Shown here: positions 16,658 to 27,424 of the stretch, piece by piece
How the letters are laid out: each line of letters opens with the position of its first letter
Position numbering within the stretch: position 1 is the first letter of the stretch
Source of the DNA: an uncultured Serinicoccus sp.
GTDB lineage: Bacteria > Actinomycetota > Actinomycetes > Actinomycetales > Dermatophilaceae
DNA length: 64,000 nt
NCBI RefSeq assembly: GCF_947500995.1
Contig: NZ_CANMUA010000001.1
Span: forward strand, 310,001 to 374,000
Reading direction: 5' to 3'
Notes under the pieces: model-generated
Seen by the model: only the letters and a program-made list of their open reading frames with translations
What the model was told of the DNA's origin: nothing
Databases searched by the model: none
Program-made: the position numbers and the translations under genes

Positions 16658-17644
16658 TCAGACCTCGTCGGCCCCGCTCGACGGGGACGACCGGTCGACC
16701 ACGGCAGGCGCCCCCAGGACGGGCAGCGTGCGCCGTGAGGTGACAGTCCGCTCCTCGCCGCTCACGGGGTCGCGGAAGCGGACCTCCCGGGCCAGCAGCT
16801 GCAGCGGGGAGCCGAAGTCGGCGGGGTCGACCTCACGCACCACCGGGTAGAGCGGGTCGCCGACGACGGGGATCCCCAGGCCGCAGAGGTGCACGCGCAG
16901 CTGGTGGGTCCTCCCGGTGGTCGGGGTGAGGCGGTAGCGGCCGTGCCCGTCCCGCTCCTCGACGAGCTCGACGTGGGTGCGCGCGTTGGGCGTCCCGGCC
17001 ACCACGCGGGCCGTCAGCTCACCGCGCTCCTTGACGACGCGGTCGACGACCGTGGTGGGCAGCACCAGGTCGGGGCGCACGGGCGCGATCGCCTCGTAGG
17101 TCTTGGACAGCCCGCCGTCCTGCACCATCCGCTGATAGGGCCCCCGCGCGGCACGCCGGGTGGTGAGCAGGAGCACCCCGCTCGTCAGGCGGTCCAGACG
17201 ATGGACCGGGGCGAGCTCGGGCAGGTCCAGGGCACGACGCAACCGGACGAGCACCGTCTGCGCCACGTGCCCACCGCGCGGTGCGGTCGCGAGGAACGGC
17301 GGCTTGTCCACGACGAGGAGCCCGGTGTCCTCGTCGTGCAGCAGCACGTCCACCTCGAAGGGCACCGGCACCTCGACCGGCAGGTCGCGGTAGAGGTACA
17401 CCACCCCGCCCGGACGGTATGCCGTCCCTGCCGTCACCGTGCTGCCGTCACCGAGGGCGATCTCGCCGTCGGTGAGACGCCCGTCGATCCCCACGGGGTC
17501 GCCGGTCACGTGCACGAGGAAGTCGACGACTCGGCCCCAGGGCCGGCCCTCGGGGTCGGTCGCCCCGACGGGCATCCGCACCCGCGCCGGGCCCAGGCCG
17601 TCCCGCGGCGGGAGGGGCGCCCCGGGGCGGGGACGGCGCGGCAT
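16658..17644 (-). CDS. RluA-family RNA pseudouridine synthase
   Basis: 328 residues. The catalytic motif PVHRLDRLTSGVLLL with its aspartate is near residue 151, and TGRTHQLRVHLCGLGIPVVG lies near 255-275, both diagnostic of the RluA family. It isomerises uridine to pseudouridine in rRNA or tRNA; the site is not predictable. The N-terminal 80 residues are extra compared with short RluA forms but no complete S4 domain is visible. Five bases separate it from the ettA stop upstream, so the two may be co-transcribed. Confidence 0.88.
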   Translation of the reverse strand: MPRRPRPGAPLPPRDGLGPARVRMPVGATDPEGRPWGRVVDFLVHVTGDPVGIDGRLTDGEIALGDGSTVTAGTAYRPGGVVYLYRDLPVEVPVPFEVDVLLHDEDTGLLVVDKPPFLATAPRGGHVAQTVLVRLRRALDLPELAPVHRLDRLTSGVLLLTTRRAARGPYQRMVQDGGLSKTYEAIAPVRPDLVLPTTVVDRVVKERGELTARVVAGTPNARTHVELVEERDGHGRYRLTPTTGRTHQLRVHLCGLGIPVVGDPLYPVVREVDPADFGSPLQLLAREVRFRDPVSGEERTVTSRRTLPVLGAPAVVDRSSPSSGADEV

Positions 17645-17649
17645 GCTCC

Positions 17650-19332
<1,683 letters not shown>

Positions 19333-19338
19333 GCCGCC

Positions 19339-19344
19339 AGGGTA
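19339..19344 (-). promoter_or_regulatory. Candidate leaderless -10 element, ettA
   Basis: TACCCT (GATACCCT) 6 nt before the ATG at 19332. Confidence 0.5.
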
Positions 19345-19393
19345 TCGGGGCGGGCGGGCCGACTCCGAATCTCCGGCCCGTCCCGCCCTCGGC

Positions 19394-20014
19394 TCAGGCG
19401 CTGCGGGCGAGCACCCCGTCGGCCTGCGCGTCGTCGGCCACCACCCCGTCGTCGTCGACCTCGATCTCGAGGTCCCGCCCGGCGTCCTCCCCGACCGGTG
19501 CTCCCTCGCCACCGGCCCCCTGGTGGCCGCCCGCTCGGCCGTCCTCACGACGGGTACCGGTGCGCTGCTCGGCGGCACCGACCAGCCCACCGGTGAGCGC
19601 GGCGGGCGGCGTCGGGTCGTGCTCGTCGAGGCGGTCTCCGTCGTAGCCGACGCGTCCCTTGGTGAAGCGGCTCACCCCGCGCGACACGTCGTGGCCGATG
19701 GTGTCCACGTCGACCACCGCCGTCGTGCCGGCCGAGGTCTCGGTCTTCCAGTCGCGCAGCGACAGGCGGCCGTGCGCGATGACCGGGTCGCCCTTGCGGA
19801 AGCTCGCCAGGGCCAGCGCCCCGATGTGCCGGAAGCACAGCAGGTCGATGAACATCGTGTCGGCGGTGACCCAGGAGTCCTGGGCCGGGTCGAACCGGCG
19901 GCGGTTGACCGCGATCGGCACGACCGCGAAGTCCTTGCCGTTGGCGGTGCTCGTCTTGCGCTCCGGGTCACGGGTCAGGTTGCCGGACAGCGTGATCGTG
20001 GGTTCGTTCATCAT
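19394..20014 (-). CDS. Secondary single-stranded DNA-binding protein
   Basis: 206 residues. The first 105 form an OB fold of the SSB family (TITLSGNLTRDPE, VNRRRFD, SFRKGDPVIAHGRL, DWKTETSAG). The tail is long, disordered, rich in G, D and E, and ends VLARSA: it lacks the acidic DDDxPF tip that recruits partners. This fits the second SSB (SsbB type) of actinobacteria, linked to competence or chromosome segregation rather than replication. Start at ATG 20014, since GGAGGGGG lies 7 nt before it; ATG 20011 is one codon later. Confidence 0.87.
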   Translation of the reverse strand: MMNEPTITLSGNLTRDPERKTSTANGKDFAVVPIAVNRRRFDPAQDSWVTADTMFIDLLCFRHIGALALASFRKGDPVIAHGRLSLRDWKTETSAGTTAVVDVDTIGHDVSRGVSRFTKGRVGYDGDRLDEHDPTPPAALTGGLVGAAEQRTGTRREDGRAGGHQGAGGEGAPVGEDAGRDLEIEVDDDGVVADDAQADGVLARSA

Positions 20015-20194
20015 GGTGCGTCCCCCTCCTGGACGATGGGCGCCCACGGTGTCGTGGACGTCTCTCCAGGATGGGCGCCCGGCCGGGGGCCGGACCAGGG
20101 GCAGAGAGGGATCTGTGGACGACGGGGCCGGCGCGGCGAGGGTGTGGACGACGGGCCGAGGAGCGACCCGCGCGCGGACGTGGACGCCGAGCCC

Positions 20195-21832
20195 TCAGGC
20201 CGCCGCCTGCTCCAGCAGCGACCGCGTCTTCTCGTGCCGGTCCAGGACGGTCATGACCGGCTTGCGCACGTGCCGGAAGGACACCTCGTCTACCGCGTCG
20301 TCGAGCGCGTGCTGGACCTGCCGTCGTCGCCGCGCCGCTCCCACCCCGGCCGCGCCGCGCCCGACCAGGGCGAGCAGCAGACCGGCTGCGGCCCCGCCGA
20401 CGAGCAGGGCGAGCGGGATCGGCACCGGGCCCCAGAACGGCGCCTCGACCGGCAGCTGCAGCCAGCCCAGCACCACGAGCGTGGCCAGCCACAGCGCCCC
20501 GGCGACGGCGGTGGCCGCGAGCAGCAGCTGCAGGCTCCCCAGCACCGCCCACCACAGCGGGGTGCGGGTGCGCAGGGGCACGCCGACGACGGCCTGGTCG
20601 AGGGCGTCCGAGAGGGTGTCCTGCTCGGGGCTGGCGGCCTCCATCACCGCATCGGCCCAGCGCGGCGGCAGGGCCCCGCCGGTGCGCTCCCCCAGCTGCT
20701 GCGTCGCGAGCTGCACGGTGGCGCGCGCCGCGGGGGTCGGCCCCGGCAAGGAGGAGCGGCCCAGCACCGACCGGACGTCGGAGGGCGCGATCCCGGACCG
20801 CCCGGCGGTGTCGTCGCCGAGCCGCAGCCGCCGCAGGGGGTCGGGACGCAGCCCGGCGAGCCACCGGGTGAAGGGCCAGCCCGTGCGGGCGTGCGCGCGC
20901 CGGCGGTAGTCCCGGTGCACGGCGTCCAGCACCACCGGCACGCCGGCGGCGACGGTGAGGGCCTCGTGCAGCTGTCGGTCCGCCTGCTCCCCGAACTCCG
21001 GGGTCCGCTCGCCCACGCCGTCGGCGAGCACCCGGGACGCCGAGGCGCGAAGGTCGGCGGCGAGGCGCGCCTCGGCGGCGTTGCGGGCCCCGACCACGGC
21101 CCCGATGCGCGAGGCCAGCTCCCCCACCCCGTGCCGGGTGCGCGCGGACGTGGTGATGACCTCGTGGTCGCCGGCACCGTCGGCCTGCACCAGCCGCCGC
21201 AGGTCGGCGGCGACCTGCTCCACCCCGCCCTCCTCGCGGATCCGGTCCACCTGGTTGAGCACCACGAGCATCACCGCGTCGTGGTGGCGCAGGGGTCGCA
21301 GGTAGTCGTCGTGCAGGCGGGCGTCGGCATACTTCTGCGGGTCGGCGACCCAGACGAAGACGTCGGCGCGCTCCAGGATGCGGTCGGCCTCGACCCGGTG
21401 CCGCAGCTCGCGGGAGTCGACGTCGGGCAGGTCCACGAGCACGAGCCCGTCGAGCCCGCCGTTCTCCTCGGTGGGGCTGACGTGGTGCCGGTGGGCGATG
21501 CCCAGCCAGTCCAGCAGCTCGCCGGCGTCCTCCTCGCCCCAGACGGCGGCACCGGACTCCGCGGTCGTCGGCCGCCGCGGGCTGATGGCCGAGACGTCCT
21601 CCCCCACGAGGGCGTTGAACAGGCTGGACTTGCCCGAACCGGTCGCGCCGGCCAGCGCGACCACGGTCCGGCCCCCGGCGATGGCCCACCGCTCGTCGAC
21701 CCGGCCCAGCACCTCCCGGGCGGTGCCGGCGCTCCCCGGCTCCAGCTGCTCCCCGCCCACGTCCAGCGCCGTGGCCAGCCGCGCCGAGCGCTGCGGGATG
21801 TCCAGCGGTGTCTCGCGCCGCCGGCGGCTCAC
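20195..21832 (-). CDS. Dynamin-like/YfjP-type membrane GTPase, second of pair
   Basis: 545 residues, GTG start overlapping the stop of the preceding GTPase (GTGA). P-loop GATGSGKSS near residue 61, G2/G3 region VLVDLPDVDSRE near 134, and G4 VVLNQVDR near 192, so it should bind and hydrolyse GTP. Two strong hydrophobic segments near residues 420-480 (LLLAATAVAGALWLATLVVL, ALLVGGAAAGLLLALV) anchor it in the membrane. A long helical region lies between. Coupled actinobacterial GTPases of this build resemble the DynA/DynB pair that stabilises the division ring in Streptomyces; that role here is inference. Confidence 0.75.
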   Translation of the reverse strand: MSRRRRETPLDIPQRSARLATALDVGGEQLEPGSAGTAREVLGRVDERWAIAGGRTVVALAGATGSGKSSLFNALVGEDVSAISPRRPTTAESGAAVWGEEDAGELLDWLGIAHRHHVSPTEENGGLDGLVLVDLPDVDSRELRHRVEADRILERADVFVWVADPQKYADARLHDDYLRPLRHHDAVMLVVLNQVDRIREEGGVEQVAADLRRLVQADGAGDHEVITTSARTRHGVGELASRIGAVVGARNAAEARLAADLRASASRVLADGVGERTPEFGEQADRQLHEALTVAAGVPVVLDAVHRDYRRRAHARTGWPFTRWLAGLRPDPLRRLRLGDDTAGRSGIAPSDVRSVLGRSSLPGPTPAARATVQLATQQLGERTGGALPPRWADAVMEAASPEQDTLSDALDQAVVGVPLRTRTPLWWAVLGSLQLLLAATAVAGALWLATLVVLGWLQLPVEAPFWGPVPIPLALLVGGAAAGLLLALVGRGAAGVGAARRRRQVQHALDDAVDEVSFRHVRKPVMTVLDRHEKTRSLLEQAAA

Positions 21833-23529
21833 CGGGCGCCCTCCACGGCGGCGGCCGACGACTCCAGCTCGGCCAGCGCGTCCTCCGACACGGCCACCTC
21901 CTGCAGCGCGGCGTCGAAGCGGGACCGCTGCGCGGCATACAGCTCCTCCACCCGGCCCAGGAGCGACTGGCGCGCCTTGAGCGCCATGGCGCGGACGGCC
22001 TGGTCGCCGAAGACGGCCTCGAGCAGCCGTTGGGCGAGCACGGCGGACCCGGCGCCCACGGCCACCTCGGCGCCGGTGGGGATGAAGGCGGTGGCGCTGA
22101 AGACGACGAGCATGAGGAGCACCCCCAGACCGTTGACGCCGAAGGCGAGGTAGCGCGCCGTGGTGCGCCGCGAGCCTGCCTCCTCCCGGACCATCTCCAG
22201 GATGTCGCGCTGCCAGTCGCGGATGAGCCGCTCCACCTGCTCGGCGAGGTCGGGGGTGGACCGGCCCAGCTCGAGGTGGGCCTCGACCAACGACCGCCCG
22301 CCCGGCGCCTGCCTCCAGGAGCGGGCCGCGGTGCTCGCGGCCACCTGGCCGTGGGAGGTGATGAGGGCGGCCGCGCCGCTCTGGAGCGCCTCGCCCAGCG
22401 GCTCGGAGGAGACCTCCTTGCCCGTGAGGAAGGAGGTCACCCGGTCGCGGACCCGGCCGACGCCGACCTCGACCGAGCGCAGGAACTCCCCGGTCCCGAC
22501 CAGCTCGTGCCAGCGCGCGAGCACCTCGCCCCGCAGCAACGAGCCGTCCTGGACACCCTGGCCGACCGACTCCAGCGCGTCCTGGTATGCCGTCCGCGGC
22601 CCCTGCTCGAGGACCCGCCACGCCTCGACCTGCTCGCGTCCGGCGCCCGCGAGCGCGGTGGCGCGCCCGCCGAGCGACCCGAGCGTGCCGTCGAGGGTGC
22701 GCCTGATGACCACGGCCCGGGCGCGGGCGTCCAGGGCGAGCGAGTGCAGCCACCCGCGCACCCGTCCGGCGTGCCGTTCGGGGATGCGGCCCTCCTCGAG
22801 CTCGTCCTCGGGGACGGTGAAGATCGGGGACTGCCCCAGCCCCTGGTCCCGGAGCATGGTCGCCAGGTGCACCCGGACCTGCTGGAGGGCCTCGGGCGGC
22901 ACCCGGTTGAGCACGACCGCGACCGACGTGCCGCGCTGGCTGGCCTCCCGGAGCAGGTCCCACGGCACGGCGTCGCCGTAGCGGGCCGCGGTCGTGACGA
23001 ACACCCACAGGTCGGCGGCCGAGAGCAGCTGGCGGGAGAGCTGGCGGTTGGCCTGCACGACCGAGTCGATGTCAGGGGCGTCCAGCAGCGCCAGCCCGGC
23101 CGGGAGATCCGGCGTCGGCACGAGCCGCACGGCGCCCGGGTCCTCGACCCCGGCGGCGTCCCCACCGACCCGGGCGAGCCCGGGCAGCACGCGGGTGCCG
23201 GTGAACCACCGCGCGTCGTCCGGGTGGTGCACCAGCACCGAGGCGCGGGTGGTGGGCCGCAGGACCCCCGCCCGGCTGACCTCGTGACCCACGACGGAGT
23301 TGACCAGGGTCGACTTGCCGGCGCCGGTGGACCCGCCGACGACCGCCAGCAGGGGTGCGTCGAGCGAGCGCAGCCGGGGCAGGACGTAGTCGTCGAGCTG
23401 CTGCTCGAGCTCGCGCCGCGCGGTCCGCGCCGGCGCAGCCCGCTCGAGGTCCAGCGGCAGGCGCACCTCCCCCGCGGAGGACCGCAGCCTCTCGACGGCC
23501 TCGAGCAGCACGGCAGGGTCGGTGGTCAC
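21829..23529 (-). CDS. Dynamin-like membrane GTPase, first of pair
   Basis: 566 residues from GTG 23529. P-loop GGSTGAGKST near 62, LLDAPDIDS near 150 as G3, and VVLNRVPPE near 205 as a weak G4 (R instead of KxD). Membrane segments lie near residues 480-530 (FGVNGLGVLLMLVVFSATAF, AEVAVGAGSAVLAQ). The C-terminus is helical and likely coiled-coil. The weak G4 suggests altered nucleotide specificity compared with its partner. The partner gene overlaps by 4 nt, so the two proteins are likely made 1:1. Confidence 0.75.
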   Translation of the reverse strand: MTTDPAVLLEAVERLRSSAGEVRLPLDLERAAPARTARRELEQQLDDYVLPRLRSLDAPLLAVVGGSTGAGKSTLVNSVVGHEVSRAGVLRPTTRASVLVHHPDDARWFTGTRVLPGLARVGGDAAGVEDPGAVRLVPTPDLPAGLALLDAPDIDSVVQANRQLSRQLLSAADLWVFVTTAARYGDAVPWDLLREASQRGTSVAVVLNRVPPEALQQVRVHLATMLRDQGLGQSPIFTVPEDELEEGRIPERHAGRVRGWLHSLALDARARAVVIRRTLDGTLGSLGGRATALAGAGREQVEAWRVLEQGPRTAYQDALESVGQGVQDGSLLRGEVLARWHELVGTGEFLRSVEVGVGRVRDRVTSFLTGKEVSSEPLGEALQSGAAALITSHGQVAASTAARSWRQAPGGRSLVEAHLELGRSTPDLAEQVERLIRDWQRDILEMVREEAGSRRTTARYLAFGVNGLGVLLMLVVFSATAFIPTGAEVAVGAGSAVLAQRLLEAVFGDQAVRAMALKARQSLLGRVEELYAAQRSRFDAALQEVAVSEDALAELESSAAAVEGAR

Positions 23530-23582
23530 GGCCCCAGTGTGGACGCCGCGGGGCCGACCTCCAAGACGAACCGCCGCCCGGG

Positions 23583-24725
23583 TCAGGCGCGGGAGGCGTC
23601 GGCGTGCGCGAGCAGCGCCTTGGACTCCCCGAGGAAGCGTCCGGCGTGCTCGCCGAACCACTGCTCGACCTCGCCGAACTGCCGGACGAAGGCCTCCCGG
23701 TCACCCGTGCGGAGCAGCTCGATGGCGGTGGCGTAGCGCTCGTGGTAGCGCTCGATGAGGTCCAGCGCGTCGGAGGAGCCGGTGATGATGTCGAAGTAGA
23801 GCTCGGCGTCCTGCGCGAAGAGCCGGCCGACCATGATGAGCTCGAGCCGGTAGATCGGCGAGGACAGCGCCAGGAGGGTGTCGAGGTTGCGGTCCTCGTG
23901 GGCCAGGTGCCAGCCGTAGGCGAAGGTCGAGAAGTGGCGCAGCGCCTGGATGAGCCCCATCGCGTGGTCGTGCTCGTCGGCGTCGACCTCGTGCACCCGC
24001 GCCCCCCAGAGCCGGATCTGCTCGAGCAGCCAGGTGCTGGCGTCCGCGTCGCGGCCGGGCACCGCGGCGACGACCTGCTTGGCGAAGCTGTCGACGTCCG
24101 GCCCGAACATCGGGTGTAGCCCGAGCACCGGACCGGCGTGCGCGCTCATCATGGCCTGCATGACGGCCCGCTTGGTCGAGGTGAGGTCCACCAGTAGGCA
24201 GTCGTCCGGCAGGGCGGGCAGGTCCTGCACGACCCGCACGGTGTCGTGGATGGGGACCGACACGAGCACCATCCCGGCGCCCTCGACCGCCGCGGCCACC
24301 TGCTCGGGGGTGTCCTCGCGCTCGACGACGCGCACCGCATACCCGGACAGGGCGAACATCCGGCCCCACAGCGCGCCCATCCGGCCGCCGCCGCCGACCA
24401 CCACGACGGGCCCGAGGTCCGGCGCCTGGCGGGTGAAACCCATGTTCTTCTCGTGGGTGTATGCCTCGCGCATGCACCGGCGCAGGACGTCCTCGACGAG
24501 GTCCGGCGACAGCCCGCGCTCGGCCGCGCGCTCGCGCTTGGTCGCGATCATGGCCCGCTCGCGCTCCGGGTCGTAGATCGGCAGGCCGTGCCGACCCTTG
24601 ACCTCCCCGACCTGGGAGACGAGCTCGAGGCGGCGCGCCAGCAGCTCCATGACCTGGGCGTCGACGTCGTCGATCTCGGTCCGCAACCGGGCCAGGGGAT
24701 CCGGTGCCCCCGAGGGTGTGGTCAT
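23583..24725 (-). CDS. tyrA: Bifunctional chorismate mutase/prephenate dehydrogenase (T-protein)
   Basis: 380 residues (E. coli TyrA has 373). An AroQ chorismate mutase domain (1-90; [40 protein letters not shown]) is fused to prephenate dehydrogenase (about 100-380; [11 protein letters not shown] as NAD site, [25 protein letters not shown]). It makes 4-hydroxyphenylpyruvate for tyrosine synthesis. The match to the enterobacterial T-protein is close along the whole length, from memory well above 50%. Most actinobacteria use separate enzymes, so transfer is likely. TAGGAT eight bases before the ATG may give a leaderless mRNA. A tRNA-Arg gene is divergent 45 bp away. Confidence 0.9.
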   Translation of the reverse strand: MTTPSGAPDPLARLRTEIDDVDAQVMELLARRLELVSQVGEVKGRHGLPIYDPERERAMIATKRERAAERGLSPDLVEDVLRRCMREAYTHEKNMGFTRQAPDLGPVVVVGGGGRMGALWGRMFALSGYAVRVVEREDTPEQVAAAVEGAGMVLVSVPIHDTVRVVQDLPALPDDCLLVDLTSTKRAVMQAMMSAHAGPVLGLHPMFGPDVDSFAKQVVAAVPGRDADASTWLLEQIRLWGARVHEVDADEHDHAMGLIQALRHFSTFAYGWHLAHEDRNLDTLLALSSPIYRLELIMVGRLFAQDAELYFDIITGSSDALDLIERYHERYATAIELLRTGDREAFVRQFGEVEQWFGEHAGRFLGESKALLAHADASRA

Positions 24726-24733
24726 GGCGCCCG

Positions 24734-24739
24734 ATCCTA
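24734..24739 (-). promoter_or_regulatory. Candidate leaderless -10 element, tyrA
   Basis: TAGGAT 8 nt before the ATG at 24725. Confidence 0.45.
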
Positions 24740-24770
24740 GAGGAGCCAGGTCCTAGACTGGGAGGCTGTG

Positions 24771-24843
<73 letters not shown>

Positions 24844-24925
24844 CGTGGCGGTGTCCGGCGGACGCCGCGGACCGCCGGTGCAGGTCCAGGTCGCCCCTGT
24901 CGACCTCATCGGCGAGTCTGGTGCC

Positions 24926-25156
24926 ATGACCAAGCACACCCTGACCATCACCCTGGACGCCGACATCACCGACGAGGACGCCCTCGTCGAGTCGGTCGAG
25001 CAGGACACCCCCGAGGACTCCCTGTCGCCCCAGGACATCCGCGAGGAGGAGCGCGCGGCCTCCAGCCTGGTGGCCGGCGTCTCCAAGGCCCTCAAGGACC
25101 TCTCGGTCCCCGGCGTCGAGATCAGCCAGCCCAAGGTGGAGGCGCGCGACGCCTGA
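24926..25156 (+). CDS. Small acidic hypothetical protein
   Basis: 76 residues from ATG 24926. An in-frame GTG at 24845 would begin two bases after the tRNA and is less likely. The protein starts MTKHTLTITLDADITDEDA, a beta strand followed by acidic helix, has SLSPQDIREEERAASSLVAG and ends in a strand (VPGVEISQPKVEARDA). No membrane or signal segment. I do not recognise it. Codon use is normal for the window, which supports that it is real. Confidence 0.5.
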   Translation: MTKHTLTITLDADITDEDALVESVEQDTPEDSLSPQDIREEERAASSLVAGVSKALKDLSVPGVEISQPKVEARDA

Positions 25157-25209
25157 CCGGCTTCGTCGCCCCGGGCACGCCCGTGTCACGAGAGGTGGCA
25201 CAGGCGTGC

Positions 25210-26448
25210 TCAGGCCTGCGGCACGAAGACCCTCCGGTGGGCGGTGACCGCCCCGAGGATGCGCTGCTCCCGCGCCAGCCACACGGCGTCCGGGCCGTCG
25301 TGCACGAGGTGCTTGCGCACCATCGCCAGCTCGCCGCTCTCGTCCTGGAACGCCTCCATCGCCCGCTCGGCCTGCCGCCCGCCGACACCGCGCGCCCACC
25401 TGCGCGCCCGGCGCCGTTCCCCGGGGCTGGCGAGCATGGCGACCTCGGCGGGGGTGTACCACCCCGCCATGCCGTAGCCGGTCAGCACGTCCCGCAGCAG
25501 CCGGGACTCGCGGTTGCGGGCCCAGCGCAGCAGGAGCAGGAAGCCGACGAACAACGGGACCTGCACGAGCGCGAAGAGCACGAGGTAGTTCTGCGAGGCG
25601 GCCACGGCGCTGTAGTTGAACAGGGCGTGCAGGAAGACCGCGCAGGCGAAGCCCACGAGCACCACCCCCGCCGAGCTGGCCCGGCGCCGGTGGGTGACCA
25701 GACCGAGGGCCAGCCCGATGCAGACGGTGAACATCGGGTGGGCGAAGGGGCTCACCAGGCAGCGCATGATGAAGATCCCGACCAGGCCGGCGGTTCCCGC
25801 CTCGAGGTACATCTGCCCCAGGTAGATGATGTTCTCGACGAACGCGAAGCCGGCGGCGACGATGCCGGCATACACGATCCCGTCGGTGACGCCGTTGAAC
25901 TCCCGGCGCGCGACGAGGAAGATCAGCAGCACCCCCAGCCCCTTGAAGAACTCCTCGGTGAGCGGCGCCACGACCACGGCGCCGACGACGAGGGGATCGG
26001 CGTGCCTCCCCGCGAAGAAGGCGACACCCAGCTCGTTCAGCACGACGGCGCCGAGCGTCGAGATGAGCGCACCCCAGAGGAAGGCGAACCACAGCAGCCT
26101 CGTCGGCTCGGCCTCGAGGCGGTCGACCCAGATGAAGAGGGGTATGACGATGCCCAGGGCGAGCGAGGCGCTCAGCATCCCCAGGATCGCGGCCTGCAGC
26201 CCCACCGCGGTCGTGACGAGCAGGGTCATGGCGAGCGCCGCGAGCCCGAAGACGGTCACCACGACGCTCCACAGCAGCAGCCGGCGGACGGCGGGCCGGC
26301 GCGTGGCGTTGGGTGTCGACCCGGTCGGCGACTGCGGTAGGAAGGTCATGACCTGGTGCCAGTCACCCCCCGGCCCGGGGTCGGGCATAGGGCGCTGACC
26401 TGGGGCGTCGGGCACCGAGCTCGTCGGCGGCCGCGGCTGGGGGACCAT
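25210..26448 (-). CDS. PrsW-family intramembrane metalloprotease
   Basis: 412 residues with about eight membrane helices. The PrsW signatures are all present: EE in APLTEEFFKGLGV, E and N in GFAFVENIIYLGQ, H in FAHPMFTVCIG, and H in FLHALFNYSA (about residues 165-300). PrsW of Bacillus performs site-1 cleavage of an anti-sigma factor; the substrate here is unknown. The N-terminal 60 residues are proline-rich and cytosolic. Start taken at ATG 26448, with TACTCT seven bases upstream. It is divergent from orn with only 43 bp between starts. Confidence 0.85.
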   Translation of the reverse strand: MVPQPRPPTSSVPDAPGQRPMPDPGPGGDWHQVMTFLPQSPTGSTPNATRRPAVRRLLLWSVVVTVFGLAALAMTLLVTTAVGLQAAILGMLSASLALGIVIPLFIWVDRLEAEPTRLLWFAFLWGALISTLGAVVLNELGVAFFAGRHADPLVVGAVVVAPLTEEFFKGLGVLLIFLVARREFNGVTDGIVYAGIVAAGFAFVENIIYLGQMYLEAGTAGLVGIFIMRCLVSPFAHPMFTVCIGLALGLVTHRRRASSAGVVLVGFACAVFLHALFNYSAVAASQNYLVLFALVQVPLFVGFLLLLRWARNRESRLLRDVLTGYGMAGWYTPAEVAMLASPGERRRARRWARGVGGRQAERAMEAFQDESGELAMVRKHLVHDGPDAVWLAREQRILGAVTAHRRVFVPQA

Positions 26449-26455
26449 GGGGCGA

Positions 26456-26461
26456 AGAGTA
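26456..26461 (-). promoter_or_regulatory. Candidate leaderless -10 element, prsW-like gene
   Basis: TACTCT 7 nt before the ATG at 26448. Confidence 0.45.
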
Positions 26462-26477
26462 CCGGGGGGACGGGGCA

Positions 26478-26483
26478 TACCCT
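26478..26483 (+). promoter_or_regulatory. Candidate leaderless -10 element, orn
   Basis: TACCCT, inside a GCATACCCT word, 8 nt before GTG 26492; no Shine-Dalgarno. Confidence 0.5.
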
Positions 26484-26491
26484 TGTCTGCC

Positions 26492-27103
26492 GTGAGTGGT
26501 GAACGCATCGTCTGGATCGACTGCGAGATGACGGGCCTGGACCTCGTCGCCGACGCCTTGGTGGAGGTGGCCTGCCTGGTCACCGACTCCGAGCTGACCG
26601 TGCTGGGTGAGGGGGTCGACGTCGTCGTGCGGCCGCCGGCCGCCGCCGTGGAGCAGATGGGGGACTTCGTCCGCGGGATGCACACGGACTCGGGGCTCCT
26701 CCCCCAGCTGGACGACGGGGTGACCCTCGAGGAGGCGCAGCGCCGGGTGCTGGCCTACGTCCGGGAGCACGTCCCCGAGGGCCGCAAGGCCCCGCTGGGC
26801 GGCAACACGGTGAGCACCGACCGGGCCTTCCTCGCCCGGGACATGCCCGAGCTGGAGTCGTACCTGCACTACCGGATCATCGACGTGTCGTCCGTCAAGG
26901 AGCTGGCCAAGCGCTGGTTCCCCCGCGCCTACTACATGGCGCCGAAGAAGACCGGTGGTCACCGCGCGCTCGGGGACATCAGGGACTCCATCGCCGAGCT
27001 GCGCTACTACCGGGAGGCGGTCTTCCGCGAGCTCCCGGGCCTGGACAGCGACACCCTCAAGGAGATCGCCGCCCGGCACACCGCCGCACCGGACGCGCCG
27101 TAG
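26492..27103 (+). CDS. orn: Oligoribonuclease
   Basis: 203 residues. DEDDh 3'-5' exonuclease: D10 and E12 in WIDCEMTGLD, D112 region in NTVSTDRAFLARD, and H/D in KKTGGHRALGDIRDSI (about 155-170). It degrades 2-5 nt RNA and pGpG in the cytosol and is essential in many bacteria. Start at GTG 26492 because the family begins just before the WIDCEMTGLD strand. The last residues (AAPDAP) are encoded by a CACCGGACGCG word that belongs to the dispersed repeat family described below. Confidence 0.94.
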   Translation: MSGERIVWIDCEMTGLDLVADALVEVACLVTDSELTVLGEGVDVVVRPPAAAVEQMGDFVRGMHTDSGLLPQLDDGVTLEEAQRRVLAYVREHVPEGRKAPLGGNTVSTDRAFLARDMPELESYLHYRIIDVSSVKELAKRWFPRAYYMAPKKTGGHRALGDIRDSIAELRYYREAVFRELPGLDSDTLKEIAARHTAAPDAP

Positions 27104-27161
27104 GACCACACCGGACGCGCGGTCCGGCCCCACCCCGACGGTATGCCGTCGGCCCCTGCAC

Positions 27162-27196
27162 GACGAAGGCCCCGGCACGATGCCGGGGCCTTCGTC
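27162..27196. terminator. Strong bidirectional terminator (orn / tRNA-His)
   Basis: A perfect 16-bp stem beginning GACGAAGGCCCCGGCA with a CGA loop. It lies between the end of orn and the 3' end of the convergent tRNA-His, so one hairpin can serve both. Confidence 0.88.
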
Positions 27197-27204
27197 CTGC
27201 CTGG

Positions 27205-27278
27205 GGTGAGCGACGGGGTTTGAACCCGCGACCCTCGCGACCACAACGCGATGCTCTACCTGCTGAGCTACGCCCACC
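27205..27278 (-). tRNA. tRNA-His (anticodon GUG)
   Basis: Includes the extra 5' G(-1) at 27278 opposite discriminator C at 27205, the identity mark of tRNA-His. Acceptor GTGGGCG/CGCTCAC (one G-U pair), anticodon loop TTGTGGT, T arm GCGGG TTCAAAC CCCGT. The CCA end is encoded at 27202-27204. Confidence 0.95.
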
Positions 27279-27424
27279 ATGCTGCGCCGGACACGTCCGG
27301 GCAACGCCGTCCATCGTAGCGCCTCCGACCCGGTGCTCCGAAACCGACGACGCCGTGGTCGGCACGACCGGTGTGCGCGGCCGGCGCGCACGCCTGCCTG
27401 GGCCGGCCGACGCACGAGGGTCCG

